The notes below the pieces were generated by a model. It did no database searches. It saw only the letters and a list, made by a program, of their open reading frames with translations, and was not told where the DNA came from. This document shows, piece by piece, positions 1-11,411 of a DNA stretch of 64,000 nt (position 1 is its first letter; each line of letters begins with the position of its first letter). Both the position numbers and the translations under genes were made by a program. The DNA comes from Anseranas semipalmata (lineage: Eukaryota; Chordata; Aves; Anseriformes; Anseranatidae): contig VXAA01000894.1 of NCBI GenBank assembly GCA_013399115.1, positions 464,668 to 528,667 of the forward strand, in the 5' to 3' direction.

Positions 1-2026
1 TCCCAGCAAATCGAAAGTAAATCAACAGTAAAGTTTAGCTTGTGTTTCGTTGGACTCAAGAATGAGAGGCACCTTCTGACACTCTGTCCAGCTTCAGTGA
101 AGGGACGAAGCTAAGGTATAGTGGTAGCAGATGTGTGTCTGTGTTTAAAGGAATAACTGGGCAAAGAGTCTACTACAAAACTGATAGATTTCTTTTGATA
201 CCGATAATAATTTTCTTAACGTCTGGCATACTGCCTTTCCTTTGCAAATGAGGTTGCAAATTAAAAATGTATTACCCAGATTGACAAGCAAAGTGCTTCC
301 TGATCGCAAGACTTGTAGCCAATAATGTATGATTGCTATACCTCTTCGACCTGTACAGGAAATCAACATAATCTGCCCAGCTGGGACAAGGGTTTGGACT
401 GCAAGGCACTAGCTGTGCATACTTACTTATTCAATATCTGATTTTTTTATTTTATTTTCTCCCCCATTGTGGCAGCATCAGGCTGTAAAGGTGTGTGCTT
501 GTAAACCTATTTGCAGACTTTATTGTACGTGTTGTGTGGAATGTGCTATTTGATGTAGTACGTTTCACTTTTCAGACGTCTTTGTCTGAAGGATTTGATT
601 GAATGAGTTGTCATATCAGGAAACTCAGCAAGTCAATTTGTTATACTGATATTTCTGTAAAATACATGAGGACTGAGCCAAGAGCTGCTGTGTTCCAAGA
701 GTTGTTTCAACAGTCCTGTCTGATAAATCAGATTGAATTGCAGTCAGTAAGTGCTGTAGCTTGAATTTCCTTCCACCCAGACTTTAGCTCAATTATGAAG
801 GCAGAGGTACATAAAATCCAATCACAAACAGCATGGTTTGAAGGAAGAGACAATATGAGAAAGGGAAAAGGAAAGAGCCAGAGGAAGAGGAGAATTTGTT
901 TGATAGTATGCACCCCTTGGTCCTATATATCAGAGTGGATATGGATGACTTAAGAAAACTGCTCCATGAGCAGTAGGAGTGATTCAAATGTCTCCTCTAC
1001 AAAATTATGAATGGAAACAGCAATGCCTATTGAAATATGCTTAATTACTGCTACACAACTGGCGGTTTTGTTCCTTTCCACTGTAAAGAGCACAGTATCT
1101 GAAGTGACTACACAAAGAAGGAGGAAGTAGCTGTACCATGTTAGTTTTTAAGAAAAAGATCGAGCTATATCTTGTAAGGATGCCCCTAAATGGACTTTAC
1201 ATATTGTGTTATGAGTACATACTGTAAGGGACTGGAGTGCAAAACACTACTGAAAGTTGTGCAGTTCCTTTATTCCATCTCCATCTTCGTGGGTCATAAT
1301 CTGATAGATAAAATGTGTCCATTTGCAGGGTACCATGCAATGGGCCAGAACAAACAAAGCTGACCCAAGAGGAAGCCAGTGAGTCTTGGCCCAGAAATAA
1401 GAAAAGAAGCAATTTACAAACCATCTGAGAAGCCTGAAACTGCTGTCTGTGTCTGCAGTTGACCCTTCCTGGTCCTTACTTGCTCTTGGCATCTGAAAAA
1501 CAGCTTGTGCAAGGAGTTTCTAGTCTCAGGTAACCCCTAAGTAACTTTTTGCATTCAACAGTGCATGGACTTGCTTTAGAACAAAAGTGTAGTACAGAAG
1601 TGCTTCAGCTTGTTCAGTTTTATATGGTAATTTGTATATATATAGGTAGTTTTAATGATGGGTTTTTAAGATCAACAAGTGCTTTAATCGAAGAACATAT
1701 TTCTGGTTTCTGCTATTAAGAACTTTATGGCCTTAGGCCTAAAATGATTATGTATGATTAGGAGGAATTCTACTCATGATGCGTAAAGTCTTTGCTTTCT
1801 TAGTCATTGTCTTGGCCAGGGTCACTCTCTGCTGTGAAGGATCCGCCCTGATTTGGTCCTTATCCAAAAGGGGAAATAATTAATGCTGGTTAGGACTTTT
1901 ACCACACAGCTTCTCATGGAGTGAGAAGGATGCATTGCTGAAGCTATGGTTTTCCAGCAAAAAGAAGGTGCAATTTCTCATGCAAATGAAAGGTTAATTG
2001 GACTGTCCACATGAAATTATTCAGAT
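1..2026. other. Unique AT-rich sequence, no gene seen
   Basis: All frames are broken by frequent stops and the longest open frames are under 85 codons. I see no recognisable protein motif, repeat family or RNA gene. The base composition and short homopolymer runs are typical of avian intron or intergenic DNA. Confidence 0.7.
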
Positions 2027-2112
2027 GATAAGGTGTTCACTTGGGATGTGGGAGATCCTGTTCAAGATCCGATTGGAATTAGTGCTTTGGTCTTCTCTAC
2101 CTTGGGCACACA
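2027..2112 (+). repeat. MIR-like tRNA-derived SINE trace
   Basis: The stretch reads like the tRNA-related head of a MIR element. A gain-of-G segment (GATAAGGTGTTCAC) is followed by GGGAGATCCTGTTCAAGATCC, in the position of the B box. Further on, ACCTTGGGCACAC matches the conserved MIR core phrase. MIR elements are ancient amniote SINEs and survive in birds as short diverged pieces. The match is by eye and heavily diverged, so a chance resemblance cannot be excluded. Confidence 0.35.
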
Positions 2113-2670
2113 GAACTATTTTTTGTTCTTATGAAGGGAGGAAAACTGACAGGTAAAATGAATCTTTCTTTTTTCTTTCTTATTTCATGGAAACTTCTGA
2201 AAAGTGTTTTTTCCCTCCTTAAATATCTGCAGATGTTGGTCAGATTTTAATGGGGTATGACTTTGCATTTAACTTCATCTTTTCACCAGTTTCCCACACA
2301 TATGTTATCATGCACTATTGCTCTCTAGAGCTATTATTTATGTTCTTCCAGTCTCCTCCCATTGCATCCTTAATTCTGTTTATAACCGTAGGCCACTGTA
2401 CATGTAATTGGTAGTAATGATGTGGGCAGATTTTAGCCCATCCAACAGACCTTTCTTTTGTATTTATTTCTGAATCACTTTCAGAGGAACACGGTTTTCT
2501 TAAGTAGGAAAGATAAAGTTGAATGTATCTTAAACTGAGTGAGGGAAAAACAAAGATGTTCTCAGAGGGCGTTGATAAGAGGTAGACAGCTAGCTAATGT
2601 AATCTGGCAAAATCCTTTTCCTTTAAATGGAGCTAAGTCAGCTTATGCCAGTTGAGCTGCTGTAAACATA
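2113..2670. other. Unique AT-rich sequence, nothing recognised
   Basis: T-rich sequence with no supported gene, RNA or repeat family. Confidence 0.6.
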
Positions 2671-2703
2671 TTTTTTTGTTTGTTTGTTTGTTTGTTTGTT
2701 TTT
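2671..2703. repeat. (TTTG)n microsatellite
   Basis: A T run leads into about six uninterrupted TTTG units. This is a simple tandem repeat. Any open frame through it is a by-product of the repeat. Confidence 0.95.
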
Positions 2704-2831
2704 CCCGCTTACATAGTTCTCTTGATTGTAAAAGGAATCAGAATAATCAAGCTTGCATTTTTGAGGCTACACAAAAGGATTGTACCTGCACAGGTTTTCT
2801 CAGTGCATATATGCTTTCCCTGCACTCCTTA

Positions 2832-2862
2832 CCCCCCCCCCCCCCNNNNNNNNNNNNNNNNN
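2832..2862. other. Poly-C run abutting a 17-base assembly gap
   Basis: Fourteen C bases at 2832-2845 run directly into unresolved bases at 2846-2862. The true length of the C tract and the gap are unknown. Frames read across the gap should not be treated as coding. Confidence 0.97.
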
Positions 2863-5800
2863 GTGTTGATTACAGAAAGATCATCTTTAAAAGGGAGAAT
2901 GTAGTTTTGACCTTCGGCATCCGTTTAATTTCTGCCTTCTCCAATGGGATTTCCAGCAGGGCTGCCAGATGCGAGTTAGATTTTCTTTCATTATCAAGAA
3001 TAAAGCAAACATCGTGACATCAGTATCAGATCATCAAACAGCTACCAGGTAGAAGGTGCACTGGGCTTTTACTGTCTTGTGTCACTGCAATCTAGTGACC
3101 CAAAGCAAAATGGTTTGTGTTGCTGTAAAGCCACTCAGCTACTCCTGTTTGCTTTTCAGCTCTGGTGAATGAAATCATGGGCAACATTCAGAGCTCATCT
3201 CTATTGACCAGATCATGGTCCCCAGGCAGCCGTTGTTTGTAAAACTGTCGTGCAGCAAACCGTACTTCCACTTCAAAGCTGCAGCCCAGGGATGCTGTGT
3301 TAGAGGGACCTCTGCTTATAGTCTGTGCTATGGCCTGATCTGGGAGGCTGGCAGGAGCACGCAGGGGAATTGCTCTGTTCCCCTGGCCCGGCTACCCAGG
3401 CACCTGAATGGGAGAAAAAGGACTCTTTAAGGATTCTCCCCTAAAAGGGAAAGGCTTTAAAACGTATTCACACTGAAGAAAGGTTGTTAGAGAGGCGGGA
3501 ATGGAGCGAGGAGTGGGAGGGGGCCCAGAATAGGAAGGTCACAAATATCTCTCCGAGGGATCTCTCAGATCATTTCTAAGTCATGGGGGCAGTGGAGCTT
3601 TTTATGAAGCCTTCCCTGTGGAGGGAAGCTTTCGAGTGAAGTTTAAGGCAGGTGTCTGAGCACAGCTAATACCTCATTTTCAATTTCTTCTGGTAGCATA
3701 GCATCTGCAGGAGACCAGAGACAAATGTAGCTTCTTACCCCATCAGTTTTCATTGGCACCTCTCACCTACGGAGACACAACATATTGCAATCCCCTGACC
3801 CTGGCATAAACCTTTATTGTTTCTCTTCTCTTTTCTACTATATCTTTCTGATTTTTGGTCAGGATAAATAGACAGCACTTCTAAGGACTGTCAGATGTCC
3901 ATGGAAGTACCATGAATGGAAATGTGTTATTGGTGATCATTACACTACTTGCGGTGGGCTTTGACAAGATACGTGCTATTTCTCTCTAATTCGCCCTTTC
4001 TTCACTCGTTTAGCTGGGCCTTCTTATGACTTCTCTTGCCCATCCTTTCTCCACTCTTACTGCTTTCTTTAGTGCTTTGCAGAATTTGCTTCTCCTCCCC
4101 CTCCCCAGCCTCCTCTAATGAGCCTTATGACCAAGAAAGTGTTTCAGAAAGAATAAAAGGAGTTATTTGCCCACTTAACATTTAGTTGTCTCTTTTTTCT
4201 GTTTTTTTTTTCTGATTTGGGGGATGAGAATGAATTACTTTTAACTGACATTTTACTTTCTTTTTACTCACTGGAGTTATTAATTTGAAAACAAAGAGAA
4301 TTCAGAAAAAGCAGATATTGGTGATCATTGGAAGGGTCAGATAGTTGCCTGACTCTTACTCTGTCACATGATAGGTTTGGGCTGGGATATACTGAGTTGG
4401 GGCAGGAGATGGCCTTTCATCAAGACCCAATGGTAGCAGGACTGGATGCTTCTATTGCTCTCGCATCTCTTCCAGAATTCGTTTGCAATGCTACAGAAAT
4501 AGGAGAAAGAGAACCCTTTGCAACAGAAGCCTTTGTTTACTGTTGGCTGTTAGGGTTTGCAAAGCTAGTATATCCTAGTTTCTTATAGGCTTTTTGGTCT
4601 GGAGCGTCTTTTCTCTTCCTTAATCTGCCCAGCCAACTTGACCTGTTTTAAAGAGACCTTTCCACTATCTACATCATGAAAATTGTTTCCCTTGTTCTTG
4701 CCACTGCCTCTGAAATTTGTTTCTTTTTTAGATGGCATCTTATTTTCTGTCTTTTTGATGTCCGTTCTGAAATACTAGGAGAGTGTTGAGTTTGTCCTCT
4801 TTGCTCCTAGAAGATGTTGAGAGGAGATTTTTATTTTACTTATTGATCTTTTCAGTAACACTTTCCCTCCAGACCACACAGTTTAGCTGATCAATGATGT
4901 GGCACAACAGCTCTAATGTGTGAGTTTGTAAGAAAACCACATGCTAGAAACGGTTTGTCTAGCCTGTTCACCAGACTGTTACGTATAACCTTGTCTCAGA
5001 TAATCCACAAAGCACCAGTATATAGTTTTCATGGGAGAAAATCTAATTGACTCAATTTCTTCTGCATCGTTAACAGACTAAGCACGCAGAGATATTTATT
5101 TAGATCACACATCATATTTTGTAACAAGGCAAAATAGTGATGTCCTCTAAATACCAATGACAGCAGTGTTGCAGAATATATAGATTCCCCAGGGTGAATT
5201 CTAATCTGTACCAAAGTCAGGGAGAGCTCTGGCCTCATGCTCAGCATCATGAAGAGTTTGCTTGCAAAGTACATTTTCAGTGCAGTGGTAAGGCACGCAT
5301 TGTTAATATAGCTCTGAAGGCTGAATCCCTTCTTTAAATTTTGCAAATATAGCCTTTATTTAACAGTGTATTAGTTACCAGCTTTTGAAGAAGTTGTGCC
5401 GTAAGATGAAGAACCCTTCTTAGGCAAATATCATCCCTGAAAAGCACCTCTAATACAGTTTTATATACAAAGTGAGAGCCTTCCAAAAGACTGAATCAAA
5501 TTAATTAGCTCTAGCTACGTAGTACTGCTTCCGTCTCACTGAACTGACAACTGAAGTGAAAGACATGCTCAGACTCCACAGCGCTCTTACATTATTCTGC
5601 ACCTCTGGAGGAGTCTCAAGGGTCAAAACCAAAGAATCTCTCTGCTGTCAAAGGAAAAAATGGGCAGAATTTGCTGCTTTCTGGAAGTTTTCCTAAAGTT
5701 AGTTTGCCCTTTGACCTGTAAAATGAGGGTCATTGGCAAGTTGCAAAGGATACGGTTTAGATCTATTCTGCTGCAGATTTAACATTATTGCTGCCCTTAT

Positions 5801-7248
5801 GCAGCTAATAAGCAAAGTCATGGGAAATAGGACACTGCTGCAGCCAGAATATTGGTAAATGGCTTCTGAAGATGCTTCTATCAGCTTAAACGAATAGCTC
5901 CTTCCTACCCACTTGCAATTTAATTAGTGCATACTGCCTTCATAGCTGTCCTAGTGTTCACTGTCTGGGAATAAATTTCACCTACAAATACCAAATATAC
6001 AGTTGGTGCACCTGCTAATGCCAAGTTGCAGGCTAAAGTGCTTTCTTAGCCAGGGCTCTGAATATGCATTGGAACAGGCAAGAAAGGATGGAGAAGATGC
6101 AGGGAGTGCCTAGAAGAATGAGAGGACAGCCTGTGTAATGTTGTATTGTTGTGGTTTTTATCTAGTTTAGGAGAGGATGTCATTAGAGTGGCAGGAAACT
6201 CTTTAGACTTCTTAAAACATATGGGAAAGAAAATTCCTTTCAAATTGAAGAGAAACGTTTCAAGAGTGAAAGATTCAGGTCTTCAATAGTTGCTGTTTTG
6301 TACATTTAGGGCATCAATTTCAAATGAATTTGTCTGTTTTTATGCCCTAAATAAATATATTTAGACATAGATACCAGAGCTGTATCTGTATGTATATACA
6401 TAGAGATTATAAATGTTGTAATTTCAAAATTGCTTCATTTCAGGCAGCATTTCAGGCAGGATTTTTCAATATTTAAAAAAAATGAACAAACAAACAAAAA
6501 AGCACCTCAAACTCTGAACCCAACCTAGATGAGAAAAGCCTTTTCAGGAGCTTGCATTGTGTTCCTCTTGATAGCGGTGGCACCGGTTAACTGCTGGCAA
6601 TATCTGAACAACACACTACAATATGCACTATCGCTGGTTGTTGTTATAGTCCACATAATAGAATTGTGTCTTTCTCAAAGGCTCTTGATTCTTAGCTCAA
6701 AGATTCGTGACCTCTGAAAAGTACTGTGAAAAGAAAAAGCTGGGAGGTGTAAGTCACTTAAGGTGCAAACAGCCCTCCAGTGACAGCAAGTGGGAACAAG
6801 AGAACGATGCAAAAGTACGACAAGTTGAAGTATTACCTCTAGTGAACGTTTGAAAGATGCACACACATTCCCCACTGTGCTGTGCGTGTGTATATATCTG
6901 CACATCTGGATGCCAATGCATTCAGAGTTTGTATGGTATGACTGATTGGAGCTGTCACGCAAGTCCTAAGGACAAATGAAGTTTTTCTTTGACAGTCAAT
7001 TCTGCATTGTATTCTCTGTATTGAGATCTGGCATAGAATTCATTTTTAAAGGCCCTTTCTGCGCTTCTTGAACAAGTACAACCCAGAACAGAAAAAGTCA
7101 TCAGAATAAATGAACTAGAACATGTCTAGAATCATGTAAAAGTCTCATTCAGGAAAATGCCATGTACTTCTGAGGTAGCCTATTCCAGATGTTGTTATGC
7201 GGTTGAAGATTTTTCAATGGTGAAAAGAAAATGTGAGATTTTCATCAC
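2863..7248. other. Unique sequence, no gene seen
   Basis: There is no recognisable gene or repeat family. The part around 3170-3430 is slightly richer in G and C and holds a 71-codon open frame from 3215. That frame shows no recognisable motif and has no convincing splice context. A short CAAA tract lies at 6485-6501. Confidence 0.6.
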
Positions 7249-7275
7249 TTTTTTTTTTTTAAAGAAAAAAAAAAA
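7249..7275. repeat. Poly-T/poly-A low-complexity inverted pair
   Basis: Twelve T bases are followed by AAAG and eleven A bases, so the tract could fold on itself as a T/A hairpin. Most likely simple low-complexity sequence. Confidence 0.85.
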
Positions 7276-8390
7276 GGAACAGAATAACTCTAGAAGAATC
7301 TAATAACTTATAAAAATTGCTTCATAAAGTAGAAAAGCCAAACAATAAACCGGACTGCATTGTAAAATTCAGTAGAGCATGCATCATGAAGAGAGGAGTA
7401 AAACCACACAGATGATGCAGGGCCATTGCCTTTGGCCAGAACAGTTTCTGTAGGGGAGAATACCAGTCCTTGATTTCATCAGAGGCACTGAAGGAAAGGG
7501 GAGAGAGACCTAGAGAAAAGGATATGGTCCTGGGGCAGTATATTGACAAACTCCCTCACAGTACCTCTACGCTGAAGGATAGTATTAAGCAAAATCCTGA
7601 ACTTTGAATTACAGCCATACAGCAGAAGCTCTTGATAAGATTTTCCTCCCCCTTCACCTGAACAAAGCTGGGAAATTACTGGACCACTTGGATAAGAACT
7701 GAGCACTTAATTATTTGTTTAAGTCAACAGGAAGCAAGAGGCAGACTAAAGCTGATAGCACTTCTCAAAGATTAGTACAGTGGGTCTTATTTTCAGCTAG
7801 AACCTAGGACCCAATTATGTTTTTTTTTTTTTTTTCTTATTTTCCCCTCAAGCATCCTGTCATAATAAAGGCCAGGCTAAATAATCAGAATGAATTAAAC
7901 CCTGTTCACATTGACCGGGTCTTAACAGGGCATTCTGGAGTTCTACAGCACAGGGTAGACTGATAACTCCTATAGTGCTTTTGGAGTCTGTTAGGTGGTA
8001 TAACTATGTTACTAGCAGATACCTGAAGCCCCATGTGCCAGGAAACCTGTAAAATACCTTCAAAAGACAAGCCTAAAATTCATGGACCTAGTAGAACCAT
8101 TGGTTTGGGCACATGGAAGTTTCCCCATGCCCTTCTCCCGGCAGAAGCGGTCCTGTGTTCTGCCATCGGTAATTGCCTCTCTCTTTCTCTCTGCCCACAG
8201 GGACAAACAAGCTTTTCATCTGTCTCCTTGCTAAATGTGCTCTGCTCCGCAGATGCCAGCCATACTCTTCTCACAATCAGTTATCTAAACGATTAACATA
8301 ATTAAGTTAAACTCACTGCAATTGTTCCCAAATTGTGTTTAGCTTGAGGGTTGTTTTGGCTTGGAAACAGAGCTGGTATGTCCAAAAGCC
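7276..8390. other. Unique sequence, no gene seen
   Basis: A 16-base T run lies at 7820-7835. An 87-codon open frame begins at 8033, but a similar-sized frame lies on the opposite strand and neither resembles a known protein. Confidence 0.6.
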
Positions 8391-8480
8391 ATTTTATTTT
8401 ATTTTATTTTATTTTATTTTATTTTATTTTATTTTATTTTATTTTATTTTATTTTATTTTATTTTAATTTAATTTAATTT
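8391..8480. repeat. (ATTTT)15 pentanucleotide array with (AATTT)3 tail
   Basis: Fifteen uninterrupted ATTTT units occupy 8391-8465 and are followed by three AATTT units. Perfect copies over 75 bases imply a young or still mutable microsatellite. Confidence 0.97.
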
Positions 8481-10447
8481 TTAATATTCTTATTTATTTA
8501 TTTAAAGTTTTGATATATCAGTTGGTTTTGTATGATTTTTTTTTCTTTAGAGATGAGAACTCTAGACAACTATAATTCACTTCATAGACTGAGACCTGTA
8601 AAAACTCAAGATCAGAGGCAGTGACTTGCCTTAAAAGCCCAAAGTCCTTTTCCTCCGAGCACCGCATGAAGTTATTGATGTGATTGTTAAGAGTTAATAA
8701 TAACTGATCAGCAGTATAGTGACTCAGACACTGCAAACAGTCACTGCTGTGGTCTTTAGAGCTAGCAGTCTTATTTTGTGAGAGAGGTTTTGTATTTCTT
8801 TACAGGCAGTGAACAGTTTTACAGGGAGAACAGTTTTTTATATGTGTGTGATTGAATAAAGTTATGACTTCTCCTAGCTGAATTGGCTGCTTAGGCCAAG
8901 AAGAGCAAACAACATGAGTTTTAGAAGTCACATCAGTAATTAACCTCTCTTTTTGCCTCTCCTATTGACACAGATTGACATTACTCTCATAGTTGTCCCT
9001 ATTTTTTCATAATTGTCTTTCAAATATGTTTCTGTTCCAGTAGTATTACAGAGCTTCATCAGGTCATAGTCCTGTTGTATTAAAAGCTGAACAAAGCTGT
9101 ACTGAGACTGTCCCTGACCTGAAGTTCTCATAATTTAAATGGGAACTACATCAAACTGTGGTAATTGTGCTAGTGTAATGTAAACTGATATGTAAGCAAT
9201 TTGTGCAAAACCCTCTATAGAAAGATTATTTTTGTTAGTGTAGCCATTTCAATTAAAGGCAGATAAAGTGAACTGAAATAGCTTTGCTTATATATACTTA
9301 AGCTGTGTACAGATAGATGACTCTTTGCACTGATGGAACAATATATCTTAAATTACAAAATTACTTAGAAGAACAGAGTGCCAGAGTGCTGTATTTAATC
9401 ACGTCCTGTGATGCTTGTGTTACAAGTGACATTAATAAGAACAAACAAACACAAGGGAGAATATGGAAGAAAAAGAAGGACTGGAGCAAATATGTAGTGG
9501 CTATTTGAACTTGCTTTCTGCTAGTCAGTCTTCCAAATCTGTTTTTTTGACTTGCTGCTGCTCATTCTGCTGGCTGCCTGCTCAGTCAGGCAGGGCTTGT
9601 CTCCCCAAGTACTTCTGTTTGGTGTTACTGTGTAGAACTTGTGTTAAATTATTTGCAGTAATTTGGGGCACAACTCATCTTCTAGATGATTCTTCATGCC
9701 ACAGGGGTTGAAGTGGTTCCTTTTGTTTAGCAAAACAAAACTGAATTCTAATGAGAAAGTTAATGTATTGGAAAATGACTCCAAATGGAATAAAATTACA
9801 TTTTACTAACTAATTAAATTTATTTTTCACCCTTTAACATAAGAAAATATAATAATTTCCAGAGCCTGCTATTTCATTGCTTTCAAGGCCTTCAAGGTAA
9901 ATGTTGGCACTCTCTCGTCTTGCTCTTTCTCTCTTCAAAAGATTGTTTCAACTACAGACCCATTTTCTAAGTCTCAAAGATTCCTATACTTCTCTTTCTA
10001 TTGCCTGGTTTCTTTGTATTAAGGACTCCCGCTGTCCTTTGTGATCTTTAGTGCTTTTGTTATGTCTTCTTTCTTCATTATGCCATTACAGGATGTAATC
10101 GAGGTTAAATCAGTCAGCTATTAAACATTTAATTTGAGTTTTCTCTGATATTGAGTTATTGTGTTGGTGGCAATCCCAAAGAGTTCAACATTTTTGTTAA
10201 ATTTATTATAGCTTACCATTAGTTTTGATTTCATCTATTTAATTTCAGCTATTTAATTAGAGTAATAAGAATATTGGATAAGCTATCCATCAAGGCAATC
10301 AGAATTGTCTTTACGATCAAGAGGCTCTGTGTCACCTTCTAGTCTACAGGTGAGTGACTTTTGTCAGTGTTCCCAATGGGCCACAGGGGAAGCAAGCAGA
10401 ACTCAGAAATGTACCTAACTTTTCCTTATTACATTGTAGTTGTTTAG
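8481..10447. other. Unique AT-rich sequence, no gene seen
   Basis: No supported gene. Short open frames near 9317-9711 show no recognisable domain. Around 9780-10320 the sequence is especially AT-rich, with several ATTTAATT-type words. Confidence 0.6.
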
Positions 10448-11319
10448 CTGGTGCTGTTTAACATCTTTGTCGGCAACATAGACAGTGGGATCGAGTGCAC
10501 CCTCAGCAAGTCTGCCAATGACACCAAGCTGTGTGGTGTGGTTGACATGATGGAGGGAAGGGATGGCATCCAGAGGTGGGCTTGATTGACAGGCTTGAAA
10601 GGTGGGCCCATGCAAATCTCATGAAGTTCAAGAAAGCCAAGTGCAAGATGCTGCACCTGGGTCAGGGCAATCCCAAGCACAAATATAGGCTGGGCAGAGA
10701 ATGGATTGAGAGCAGCTCTGAGGAGAAGGACTTGGGGGTGTTGGTTGTTGAGAAGCTCAACATGAGCCAGCAATATGCACTTGCATCCCAGAAGGCCAAC
10801 TGCATCCTGGGCTGCATCAAAAGAAGCATGGCCAGCAGGTCAACGGAGGTGATTCTTCCCCTCTGCTCTGCTCTCATGAGACCCCACCTGGAGCACTGTG
10901 TTCAGCTCTGGGGCCCCCAGCACAAGAAGGACGTGGACCTGTTAGAGCGGGTCCAGAGGAGGGCCATGAGGATGATCAGAGGGCTGGAGCACCTCTCCTA
11001 TGAAGACAGGCTGAGGGAGTTGGGGTTGTTCAGCCTGGAGAAGAGAAGGCTCCAGGGAGACCTTACAGCAGCCTTCCAGTACCTAAAGGAGCCCTACCGG
11101 AAAGTAGGAGAGGGACTCTTTGTCAAGGAGTGTAGTGACAGGACAAGGAGTAATGGTTTTAAACTAAAAGAGGGTAGATTTAGATTAGACATCAGGAAGA
11201 AATTCTTTTCTCAGAGAGTGGTGAGGCCCTGGAACAGGTTGGCCAGAGAGGCTGTGGATGTCCCATCCCTGGAAGTGTTCAAGGCCAGGTTGGATGGGGC
11301 TTTGAGCAACCTGGTCTAG
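10448..11319 (+). pseudogene. CR1 ORF2 reverse transcriptase C-terminal fragment, broken
   Basis: The fragment encodes the palm C motif onward of a CR1 ORF2 protein, which in an intact element copies CR1 RNA into DNA at a nicked target. From 10451 the frame reads VLFNIF, then the catalytic motif appears as SANDTK at about 10511-10528. The first of the two paired aspartates is asparagine (codon 10517-10519). A stop and frame shift follow near 10571-10576. From 10576 a 247-codon frame stays open to 11319, with the thumb and C-terminal phrases [20 protein letters not shown] and [20 protein letters not shown] recognisable. The apparent start is a GTG inside the coding region, not a real start. 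It lacks the endonuclease domain and most of the polymerase, so it cannot be functional. Confidence 0.9.
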
Positions 11320-11411
11320 TGGAAGGTGTCCCTGCCCATGGCAGGGGGGTTGGAACTGAATGGTCTTTAACATCCCTTCCAACTCAAACCATTGTATGAT
11401 TCTATGGTTCT
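10448..11411 (+). mobile_element. CR1 LINE, 5'-truncated (copy A)
   Basis: This is the 3' part of a chicken-repeat-1 non-LTR retrotransposon. It begins in the reverse transcriptase coding region and runs through the end of ORF2 and a short 3' untranslated region. It ends in the CR1 tail, where ATTCTATG-type octamers are visible at about 11396-11411. A 5' truncation with an octamer tail instead of poly-A is the standard CR1 pattern. The segment is clearly richer in G and C than its AT-rich flanks. No target-site duplication is readable, which is usual for CR1. Of the CR1 copies here it looks least decayed, because a long stretch of frame is still open. Confidence 0.95.

Noticed and set aside
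2652..3017. 121-codon open frame
   Set aside because: It runs through a TTTG microsatellite, a poly-C run and unresolved bases, so the frame is not real evidence of coding.
7249..7275. Poly-T then poly-A considered as a terminator or retroposon tail
   Set aside because: There is no gene or retroposed sequence beside it; simple low-complexity DNA is enough.
8391..8480. Regular repeats considered as a CRISPR-like array
   Set aside because: The units are five bases with no spacers; it is a microsatellite in vertebrate DNA.
10444..10773. 109-codon minus-strand open frame
   Set aside because: It is antisense to CR1 copy A; the plus strand explains the sequence.
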